DNA of 64,000 nt, from the NCBI GenBank assembly GCA_023653785.1, contig JAMKCH010001600.1, forward strand, positions 1 to 64,000, given 5' to 3'. Made by a program: the position numbers and the translations under genes. Below are positions 46,501-58,500 of this stretch, piece by piece. The notes beneath the pieces were generated by a model. That model had not been told where the DNA came from and searched no databases. It saw nothing but the letters and a program-made list of their open reading frames with translations. Each line of letters opens with the position of its first letter. Within the stretch, counting starts at the first letter, position 1. The stretch comes from Ophioderma brevispina (taxonomy: Eukaryota > Echinodermata > Ophiuroidea > Amphilepidida > Ophiodermatidae).

Positions 46501-49500
46501 TACCACCTGGGCTTATGCCCGAGTGTATGGAAGCTCTTGCATTTCTTTAAAAATTGGGGGTGGGCTTATATCCGAAGGTGGGCTTATACCCAAGTGGTTA
46601 CGGTATTTGATTTGCCTGCCAATGTATGCGTGTTGCCAACTACTATCTGTATAAGATGGCAGGGAATAGAGTGTAAAACTGGAGGAAAGTGAATTCACAT
46701 TCTGGGAATCCACAACTGCCAAATAAATGATTAGTTATAAAGAAACTAGTGTTTTGTTGGCAAGAACTCTAACTCCATGAGTGGGACACCAATAGGTGGT
46801 GCATTGGATGCTCTGTCAGTTCTCATGATGTTGAGCATTATGGAAATTCCAAAAATATTGATCTTCCATAGTTTTAGAAAGGACCTAAGACTCTCAGCCA
46901 TACAGGAGGATGGAGATTTGGATGTTAGAACTTTCCACAAGTGCTGTAGCTAGTTTCCTGAAAGCTGACCATGCAAGGCCCTTTCTTGTTTTCAAAGTCA
47001 TCAGCACTAGATGCCATCTTAGAGTCACTGTATCCGAAGTCGGCAACACGATGATGACAATTTGATGGCCATGAACTCAATTTTTGTTGCACTGATAATT
47101 TGCCCATGGTGCGCTGCAGCATCGGCAATTCTTGTAAGCTGAGCCTGAAGAATAGAAGACTTGACCATGGTGATATCAACAACAAAGCCTTGATTGTTTT
47201 GGCAGGCTATCATCTTGATTTGTGTGGGTGTGTGTGATAACTCCAGATCATTTCCAGATGCCTTCCAAAGAAGGTTGTCCATAACCCTGTGGGCATTCTA
47301 TGAAACATGTTATCATGATTTTGACAGAAATTAAATGATGTCAGTGATGGTGGAAGTATTTAGATCTGATCTCCATTTTATCAGAGATTTGGATTATACA
47401 GTGATTGATATAAATTAGGTTACCACTTTGTAAACTGATGTGATTGTTTTTGCAATGTTGTAGGTATAGTGAAGACCTACAACCTGACCTATCAAGAGAC
47501 AGAGACACTGCAAGCTGTGTTTTCAAAAGACCTGTGTCCTAATCATATCATAGCTGATGCAAAGTAAGTAGTAGCAGTAGGTTGCTTTGGTCCACACTAA
47601 GTAGGCTGGAATTATTTGTCTTTTGATAATCCTTACGTAAAAGTTTGTCTTGTTAACATTCACCCCTTTTGGCAAATGCAGGCGTCACGCAACCCACGCT
47701 CACTGTGTCTGTTGCTTTGAATTGCACCTATGCTATTCTTTAACAGTTCGCAAATTGAAGAGGCCCGCCTTTTGGTACTGATCAAAGTATAGTAATAGTG
47801 GCTTAGTGTAAAATGCGAAAGTGCTAGTGAATTCTGCAGCCTCGACGGAATAAACATGAAGTTTATTCCGTTGAGGCTGCCAAATTCACTAGCGCTTTCG
47901 CTTTTACGTTTTACACTAAGCTGTAATAGTAGTAGATGTACACGTAGAAGATCCTTCTTAATTAAAAGTTACTTTCTTTCTCCAAGGTAATTACTCCATT
48001 CATTATGTATACTGTGTCTTGCAAGATACCCTTATGCACAAAATGAAACTGACTGATACATAAAAATAACAAACTATAATGAGCAAGATCAATTTTAACT
48101 AAATACTATTACATTGCCTCCATCAAAGCATAGCATTTAGATGCATTCATATACAATGTAATTTAGATGACACTTGCACCACAGGACCTTATCTACTGCT
48201 ACTTGCGCTGTGACAAATATGTCTGTAGGCTAGGCCAAAGGTCAGAGGTGTGTATTTTAGACCTTTTCCACTCTTAGTCCCTTGAAAACCTGTACAAACT
48301 CTCTATTTTACCAAGTTTTCCACTCTTATTCCCCAGGAATACTGTGCAAATTCTTCCTTAACCCACTAAGGGTTAGGGTATAGATAGGTTTCATTTGGAC
48401 AACTACAATAATTTTTTGTATTCTCAAAAATTAGTTCCCCATATAGGATTCAGGGAGAGTGCATAATTTATGTGTGTAAAAAAGTTGCTAAAAATCATAT
48501 GCAACCAGCATTGACTTTTCCATATCTATTTTCTTACAGAGAATTGTGTGACGTAGTAACCAATTTTCAAACATCTCAGGAAGAAGTGACACTGTCAGTC
48601 AACCCTCAACAAGTCAGCTTTAAGAATTATGTAGATGATGAACCAGGTAAGGCTGATCATACTGGTGGGGATGGCAGTAGTAGTGGTAGTGGGGATGGCG
48701 GTAGTAGTGGTAGTGGGGATGGCGGTAGTAGTGGTAGTGGGGATGGCGGTAGTAGTGGTAGTGGGGATGGCGGTAGTAGTGGTAGTGGGGATGGCGGTAG
48801 TAGTGGTAGTGGGGATGGCAAGGGTGTGAGATGTTGGAGGCTTGAAATCTTGTAACACATTTTTGACTGTACATTTTGAAGTTAATTTGCATAAAAGCAG
48901 ACACAAATAAAGGTATAATTGGGACACAAATAAAGGTATAATGGGACAGAATTAGGTAGCCAAAGGTGTGTACTCAGTTTCTGTCAACCACCACAGTGCA
49001 AACCCTAATTGGCTTGAATGTAGAAAAGATTGTAATATCACTCAAAATAGCTCCCCAGTTGTCGCTTGGGTTGACAAGTCTCGCTCTAATTCCAAAATGG
49101 CAGAGCATGAATATTGCAAGCCTGCTGAGCAGAAGTCCCACTTGAGAGGTTCCTACCAGTGTTATTTCTTCAATGACTTGCAGGAAGACCTCGGCATCAG
49201 CTACTGGTTAACACAAGGAAAAAGTGATAGTAAAAATATCCACAATTCTCAGAAATACATCACTTCTATACATGGGTGTGAAGTACACGCTATGTTAGCC
49301 TTGATTTGCTGTGTTTTACGGAAGTTTGAGTATGTTGCTTGGATTAAATTTTGATGTGCACTTTGGGTAATTTGACCAGCGTGAGAAATTTGCAAAGTAA
49401 CATTGGCTACTTGCAGTAGTAATAGTAGTAGTAAAACCAAAATTTTAAATCATTATTTCTTATCTTTAGATCCTAGCAAAGTCTTGCACTCTGAGATGTT

Positions 49501-52500
49501 TCTCACACCAGAAGAATTTGAAGATTATACCATTGGTGTTGACACAGAGGTCACTTTCTGTCTCAAAGAATTGAGGGTAAGTGACTTAAGGAAATCTTAG
49601 TTACTCACTTGAGTTAGGTCATACTGTGATGTTGGAACACAGTGGGATCACTAAATCCGACTTTTTGAACTTTTTCACTACAATCTTATTTTGTACGCTG
49701 AGAATGGCTCCAGATATGGATCATTAAAAACAAAACAAATTATTGGTTACATAGGATGTAAAATTACAATGATATGGTACAACTGCGAGCAAGTTTGTAA
49801 TATTTGGTTTGCATGTTGCATCTTGATGTAAATTTGATGTTTTCTAAGGTTGCACTTTAGACAATGTGATGTTTCTAAAGTTGCACTTAGTACCCAGATG
49901 CTTTTGAACTTCCTGAAATACTAAGTTGGTCGTGCTTTTGAATGTTGAAATGGTTCTTGCCTGAAAAGGGGCACTGACTCAAGGTAAGATAAACTTGAGG
50001 GTTATCCTAATACATGGCAGCACACACAAACGAACTCTTTACAACATCGTTAAGATCATATTGAAAAGCGCGCCACTTTCTTAATATAATACCTTGGTTG
50101 GGTCATGTGTATAGCGCTATACCAAGGCACCCACAGCTCGGGCCCTGATGCCAAATACTCAAATTATATTTCATTCTCATTTTGCATAATAAGTTAGTAG
50201 AAAATTAGTACAATTTGGGTTGCAATACATCGGAAGTCTATATTAGCGAAAATGTCGGTGGTTTAGTTTTGACATCGTCTTTAATACTCTTGACATCTGG
50301 CCAATATGCACAAAGCAAACCACGTTCTCAAAACATTCCACATCCATGACATCGTGCCATTATACCGTTTTGCTAGTTTCGATATTCCCTATTTCTCATT
50401 TCACTTCAAACGAGCTATCGGAAACTCGTGTCACAGCGCAGGTTTTCCCCTGATTGTACATGCCCAACCCCGTGCGTAATTGGTTGGAATAGAACACACG
50501 GACAAGCATTATGCATGTGTGACGTCGTAATTATCACGTCGTGGCTGCTTTGTTGGTGGTCGAGGATTCGTTAGAGTGTGTATCGCAAGGGAGAAGCGGT
50601 GCCCGGCGGTAAACATAGACTCATTATAAAATGTTGAGTGTCCGGTAAGTGTGTTCCGTGCACACAGATGTAGTCCACTAGCAGCTATTGCATTTAAGGA
50701 CCATCTTGCATTAACATGACAGAATTTACTGTTTAGTACTAGTTTGGTTTTACAAATCACATTCAATCAACCAATCAATCAATCATCAATCAGTTTATTT
50801 CATCTCAACATAAGAAAATTTACATCAAAAATAATAAAATTTAAATGGGAAATACATTATAAATGTCTAATTATAAATAGAAAGACATTAATGGTGAATG
50901 CGATGGGACAATACTAACGCATAGCTGATGTTGTAGTGCCCGGTAAATAAGAGAGGTATAAAAAAAGACAGCAAATTCCCCCCCCCCTCAAAAAAATTGT
51001 ACAATTTGAAAGCCAAGAGCATTGCTAACAGTATAAACCTTATAAATGATTATAAGAAACAAAATATAATTAATGCAGATGGGACTTGGGGTTACATTCC
51101 CAAGACAAAACAAGACAAAAAGATATACAAACATACACACAAACTAAACTACATGCACACTGAAGGACGGGGACAACACGACAAGACCGACAGAGAATTG
51201 AATCAAGCGTATTATACCGGCCAGCCAAAAGGATGCAAGAAAAAAAAATTATGGAAAATGGTAATTGTTGTTAAGGCTGATGAGGGTGTTTTTAAAGTTT
51301 GTTTTAAATAAGAGAAGGACAGAGAATCTTTTCGGTGAGTTGGCAGATTTTGTCATACTAGGTAGGACCTTGGACTAGGAGTGGTCCTGCAAAGACAGTT
51401 TTGTTCTCTAGAAGAAATATTCATGACCATGCCTGTGTTGTGTTATATACTCCCCTAAAAAATCCGAACGATGTTGAAATGGCCATGCTAACGTGATCAA
51501 ACTTGCTTTCAAATGAACGCGCTAAGCCAGACTGGATAATCTCGCAAACTTCCACATCATGCTTCGTTATCAAGGATTACCCGGACCCACAGGTCAATAA
51601 GCCAACACATACGGCGAACAACAGCCATCATGCATTATTATTATAATTCACCTACATGACCTACATACCTTTTTAATACAGTAATTTATATCGTTCGGAT
51701 TTTTAGGCGGCGAGTCTAATAATTGAGAGGGTCTATCGATGTTAAAAAAGTCAAAGGCAACACTGCAATCTTTCAAATTATGCAAAAATGGAATTTTGTA
51801 AACTTTGGAGTGTGTCTTCGGAAAAAATAGTAACATTCTGAATAATGGGATGTATTGAGAAGCTGTATCTTTGCATAAAAATATTTTAGTCCAAACTATA
51901 ACTGAAAAATTTGAAAGTAATATTTCATCAATGTGCTGCTTATCTATTTGAATTAGTTGTGACTTTTACTTCTTTGTTTGCAGGGCTATCCTTGCATTTG
52001 CAGATGGAGCTAATTTGCCAGTATCACTACACTTTGAAACAACTGGAAAGTAAGTGGGTTGGTCAAAAACCAATTAACCATAGTGTGGTAAATCCCAAGT
52101 TTTAAATATGGTTTGTCCTGTGAACAGGGTGGCCAGATTTACCTCACTCTTAACCTCACCCTGATCAGTGCTCCTCCATACTCAACCCAACCCTCCTACT
52201 TTCTTCCACCACCACTTGACTTTCCATGACTCTTTGGTTGTCCCCTCTTGTCTTCAAACCACCCACCCAAGGGCCCTTCTTAAAGGGCATTGTGATCCAC
52301 AGCCTGGTCCCCCTGACTTACAACATACTAAATCCATGTGTGCTTAATCTTACATGCCAAATTCGGGTGTATCTGTATAGAAATTCGCAATTTTTGTATT
52401 TTCTGTCCGTAAACGGACAGAAATTATAGCCACAGTTATCGCACATGGGGTGCAGTGGATCAGCGCTCGCCTCAAAGCATAAGGTTGTGGGGAGAGGCAA

Positions 52501-55500
52501 AGGGGCATGTAGGAAAAGCCACGTGCTGGTAGAAGGGGCAAGGAAATGTAAATAGCTTGCATCTCTCCATCCAGGGTGGTTATAAATGGGTACCGGCATA
52601 TGCTGGGACTCGCTGGGCGGAAGGAGTGGCGAACCCCCTTCAGCAAACATTATATGAGGGAGTCTGGACCAACCGCCAATGACAGAGAGAGGGGAAATAA
52701 GAATTGAGGGAGAAATAATTTGCAGTTTGGCAATTGATGGGATAAGTGGGAAACAAGGTGCTAAGAACAGAAAAAAACCGCTGATGGTCGGGATCAAATA
52801 AAAAGTTGTGAATAAGCTTTTCTCAAGGCTATCTAAGTGAAACAATTATAAAACAGACAGTGTTGGAATCACGGAAACGCACCCTTTAAACATAAAATCA
52901 TCCCTCCACAAACACATACCAACATATACCACTCGCCTTCACCTACCACTCCACCAACTGCTTCCAAACCCAACATGCATCAAGTCGTCAGTCTTCTGCT
53001 ATTACCAACTTAAACACCACATGTCACTCTCACCATTGCTCTTTATGTTCCTCAAAATTCCCCATCTATTTTTGCTCAGCCACCTTAACCCACCCCAAAC
53101 ATACTCTAGCTGTAACAGCAACCTCGCATTCACATTTTACATTTACCCTGTCCCCCAGGTACAAGAACTCCTTCACCAATTTAACTCCCTCATTACAAAC
53201 TTTTCCAACCTGTTCCAATCCCTCCAGCTCTTTGCTCGCATCTTCCTGCACAAAAATCTCTTGCCATGCTGGGGTCACCCTGTCTATCTTTGTGCATGCC
53301 CATGAATAAAATTTCCACATTTTTCCAGCCACCACATGAATTAGCTCTCTTTCTGCCACCTACCACATGGGTCTACCTTACTACTGACACTTCCACTCCA
53401 CCCACTACACATCACTTGTGTCTTCCCAAGATTTTACCTCAGACCCTTTTTCTCTCTAAGCTTCCATTTCCCACAAATGTTTCCTTCAGTCCCTCCATGT
53501 CTTGCTCATCAAACCAATCATCAGCTACAAAAATCATTAGTAGGGTTATAAACGAGAATCCCGTTCTAGAAGTTGGTGGGAAGAAGGTTTGAAGTGTTTT
53601 TCTATAGTTTTGAAGGCGTGGCTGAATCAGAATTTGTCAAATAAGGGGGTAAAATTAGTAGGGGTAAATTTGAAATCAAGTCAAATTGGGTTTAAATGTA
53701 CCCAATGTATTTGGTCTCATTATAAGGATTAAAAAAAGGGATAGTTTGTCTAGGTTCGTACCTTTAGTTAAACCGGTTACAGCCCTATAAGTGTCAAGGT
53801 CATCATGGGGAATCGTTACCCCAGTGCTCAGATTTTGTTGAACACTGGTGTCAGATTGTTCGTCGTGCCTTATTTTTTTTTTTTTATTTTTTTTACATTG
53901 TTGGTATTTGGTTTCGTAATAGTGGCAAAATGTAACAAGGGTCTACATGGTCTATTAGGGGTGCACCAAATTGACCTCAAATTGTATAGAGAGATGTTAC
54001 CCAAAGAATTGAATTAATTCGGTCCGTTTGACCAGGGCAAAATTGACACCGGTTTGAACAAAAAATCTGAGCACTGGATTTTTTTGCCCAGACATGCCCT
54101 TGAACTTTATCAGTGACTGGTAGCCACGTAACTTCAAGGTGGGCTCCGATACAAAACTATACTTTTTTAATCCCTAGAATGAGACCAAATTACAGTGGTG
54201 TAATTTAAACACAATTTGACGTGATTTTCAAATTTACCCCTGTACTAATTTTACCCCCTATTTACAAAGTCCCCACGTTCCAGAGGTTGGCCCCAAAAAT
54301 TCTGATTTAGCACCCTTCAAAAACGTATAAAATACATTACGGAACTTCTTCCCAAAGCTTCTAGAATGGGATTCTCATTTATACCCTACTACATCATGAG
54401 CTGATTACCTTTACTACTAGTGTTGACTGCAACTTGCGCATACCTTCTAGAGATAATGGCATGTCCAAAGAGACCCCAGTGCTTTGATTATTTTAGGTAA
54501 ATGATCAATGAAGGATGTATAAACAATGTACATAATTTATGGTATTGTAAAGGCATTTGTGTGTGCATGCTAGCACTTTCAATCACTGCTTGTGATTTAA
54601 TGCTGCGGCCAATGATATCACGCTACGGCACTGACTCGAGAAAAAATTAATGCACTAAAATCACAGCAAAAAACAAAAAATCTGAACATTAAAAACTGTT
54701 TTTTCATCTTTCAGGACCCATAGTGTTTTCAATAGGAGGTGACATCCTAGAAGCTACCTTTGTGTTAGCTACCTTAGCTGATATGCCTTCAAGTCAATTG
54801 AGTTGTCCAGCAATCCACACAAAGAGAACACAGAGGCATAACTAATTACCAGTAAACACAGGTGAGATACCTTTGTGTTAGACCTTAGCTGATATGCCTC
54901 AAGTCAATGAGTTGTACCCAGCAATCCACACAAAGTAGGAACACAGAGGATAACTTAATCCCATGTAACACGGTGATAGATACCTTTGTGTAGCTATCAT
55001 TAGATGATAGCCTTCAAGTCAATTGGTTGTACCCAGCAATCCACACAAAGTAGAACACAGAGGATAATAATACCAGTAAACACAGGTGAGATTACGTGTG
55101 TTAGACTACCTTAGCTGATATGCCTTCTAGTCAATTGAGTTGTAGCCAGCAATCCACACAAAGTAGAACACAGAGGATAACTAATACAGTAAAACAAAGG
55201 TGAGAACCTTGTGGTTACTTCCCTAAGTGATATGCCTCAGAGTCAACTGAGTTGTTACCCAGCAATCCACACAAAGTAGAACACCAGAGGATAACTAATA
55301 CCAGTAAACACAGGTGAGATACCGTTGTTGTTAGCTACCTTAGCTGATATGCCTCAAGTACAATTGAGTTGTACCAAGCAATCCTATCCAAAGTAGCACA
55401 CAGAGGAAACTCATACCAGTAAACACAGGTGAGATACCTTTGGTGTTAGCCACCTTAGCTGATATGCCTTCTAGTCAATGTGAGTTGTACCAGCAATCAC

Positions 55501-58500
55501 AACAACGTAGAACACAGAGGTAGAACTAATACCAGTAAAGTAAACAAAAAAAAAAAAACACAGGTGAGATACCTTGGTGTTAGCTACCTTAGCTGATATG
55601 CCTTCAAGGCATGAGTTGTACCCAGCAATCCACACAAAGTAGAACACCAGGGTAACTAATACCAGTAACCCACAGGTGAGATACCTGTTTTAGCTACCTT
55701 AGCTGAATATGCCTTCAAGTCAATTGAGTTGTACCTAAGCAATCCACACAAAGTAGAACACAGAGGATATAACTAATACCAGTAAACACAGGTGAGATAC
55801 CCCTTTGGGTTTAGCTACCTTAGCTGATATGCCTTCTAGTCAATTGAGTTGTACATAGCAATCCACACAAAGTTAGAACACAGAGGCTAACTAAACCAGT
55901 AAAAAACAGTGAGGTGGAGAATGCACTCCTACATATTGTGTGAGTAATACTGCCTTCCAGACATGAATCAGTTGTTACCCACAGATGTTTATGACACCCG
56001 ACAAGTTGTAACTTTATGTTATTTCGAAAAATGAGAGTGCCAACAGATTAGGCAACTGATACAGTATGGACTATTGAGTTGCAAGAGTTCCTTCCTGTGC
56101 AAACTCAGAAAAAACTATTGCAGGAACCGAGCTTGTGATAGCACCCTCTATTTGTCATCTCCAAAAAAGATAGTTGTAATATTTCATTTTAAGGACAGTG
56201 GTCAAACCCTGAGTTTCGAGTATCTATTTTGGTTTGTAACTTGCACATATCGACTATTATTTTTTCAAAGTATTACATTTCAAGAAAGAAAATTGGATGA
56301 TGAACTGATGGCTGGCATCCGATATTAATGTAAAACTTCCGTTTTTTATTTGAGAAAATATTTAAAAAAAATGATTTTGCCCCAAAATTTTCAGACAGAA
56401 TAGCCAAAAAACAATTTCGTTTTTTCATTGTGTAGTGATTACTGGCAAGTAATGAAATACACATCTTTATGCACTATGAATCAAACATCTTTGTCTCTAA
56501 CTCCCGACTCAGAAGAAATTGAAATTTCAATCTGGTCTAAATTAGGCTTGTTACATTTTCAAATATTATTTTTGTTTTTCCAAGAGGTGTTCACCGCAAA
56601 AATACATTACACCACCGCGAACGCTTTCATTACGAGCAAATCACCACTCGCGCGATTTCTTCGCCTTGTGCCTTGAACGGCGTTAATTGCTTAAATTCCG
56701 CGCCGTTAAGACCAAGGTGTGGGTTTTTTGTGACTTTAAAAAATGGTCAATAGCTGTTTTAAAAAATCTGGGAAAAAAGCCGCTCAGGATTGTGCAGTGG
56801 ATACCTTTGTGGGTCACGATAGAACACAGGTTGATGTTAAAATGGTGCACCATCAGAGGGGCCCCCTTATTCTTCACCCCCAACCCTACCACTGTTTCCC
56901 CTGCCCTCAAGGGAGAAAAATCTTTACAATGAAATCCATGTGTTAATTTGGTAAAATTTGCTCAGGATGTAGCTAGTGGAATAAACAATCCACTCCAAAT
57001 CAGGTGCAAAAATGTGCTCTCTTGATATTTGTTTTTTTTTTTTTTCGGGTATTTCATGATAAAAGAAACTTTCAAAACAGCTGTGGTTGAAACTAGAATC
57101 CAGATGATAAGATTGCTGCAGATGGAAAATTATGCAAGGCATTCTGTGTACCCTATAATACATAGCAAAGTTGGAGACTAGGGCTGGTATTCTGAAGGGA
57201 AGACAACTTTAGTCCCAGGTTTAAAAGCAGGGTTAGTCTACATGAGTGACCTTTTTTCTTTCAACATACTCAAAGTATGCCCATAATGGGTGAGAAAATT
57301 CATCATGGATGGGCGAAAGCCCATTCCATGAGGAATTTTCTCACAAATTATTTTTAACTTTTTTAGTAGGTTGAAAGGAAAATGGTCCACTGTGTAAGAC
57401 TAACCCTGGTTTAAACCTGGGACAAAAGTTAGTCCCCCTTTCAAAATACCAGCCTAGGTCTTTGAAAGCAGTAACATAAAACAAAATGGAATTCGTTGTA
57501 AGGAAAAACATCTCCAAATATCTATCCAAATTTCACTTATCCCAGGTCACAGCAAGCAACCAAAAGAAATACAACACACAACAGACCCAGAATACAGAGG
57601 TTACCTAATGGGCATGCACAGGCTGAGCCTGACAGACCAAGGTAGGGATTTCAATTCTATTTTTTTTTTTTTTTTTTGCATTTGCCCATTTCATCTCAGT
57701 GATTGGATACATTGAGTTACTATTGGTACTACTAAAAGATTAGCCCATGGTCTCCTGTTAAAGGTGCATGTTCCGATCGTCTTTGGGACCCCCTCCCTGA
57801 TTTACCCGGAAGTAGTATCGATTTTGAATCAGATGAAAGGCCATAGTTTTCTCATTGTCGTCCTGAAATTTAAGCACTTAAATCCATTTCATTCCCATGA
57901 TATAAATAAAAAATGCTGTATTTATGGTTAACCATCAATATTAGCACAGTATTGAATAGGGCTTTGCAATATGCATTATTGCTTCTACCATCAGAACCGC
58001 AAGTTTGTTTCCCACGGTACTTGATGGTGTGTATGTGAAAGTGCCAGGCTCTCATATCCAGTAGAGGTAGCACACCTCTAAATATTTTATGTAAAGACTA
58101 TATGATATATTGGGACGTAGCTCGAAAAGTAGCACGGAAACACACACAAATTTTGGAATCAAAATTTAGCTAAATCGGTGCGCTTTTTATTTTTGTCGAA
58201 ATGGTTGCAAGGTTCATGGCACACTTTTTCGCTATTTGCGATAATTCCAAGCAATATGTGTTCCGTACTTTCAAAATATCGTCAGAACGCATTACGAGGC
58301 TTGTGCCGGCTGTCCTATTTTTTCATCAAAATCACTCCGTGTCTCAAGTTTGCTCATATATTCGTAATCTACCCACTCTCAGCTACATTTTGATACCAAA
58401 TTTAATCCTTCAATCAAAATAATAACATAGATATAACATGATAAAGGCAGCATGTATGAATATTACTTTCAGTGAAGGGTATCCCACACTTTTCACCGGA

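Noticed and set aside
48595..48927. Repeat proteins on the minus strand over the 24-bp minisatellite
   Set aside because: A 24-bp unit without stops opens nearly every frame on both strands. Only the + frame continuing from the RAD9A exon has any context.
48968..49354. 128-aa ORF in a RAD9A intron
   Set aside because: Begins next to a repeat doublet, has no family resemblance, and would need its own promoter between two RAD9A exons.
52318..52845. 175-aa minus-strand ORF
   Set aside because: It runs antisense through the SINE and beyond; its hydrophobic and Pro-rich look follows from base composition.
53021..53592. Overlapping + strand ORFs of about 100 aa
   Set aside because: They mirror the minus-strand non-LTR reverse-transcriptase remnant, which has real motifs.
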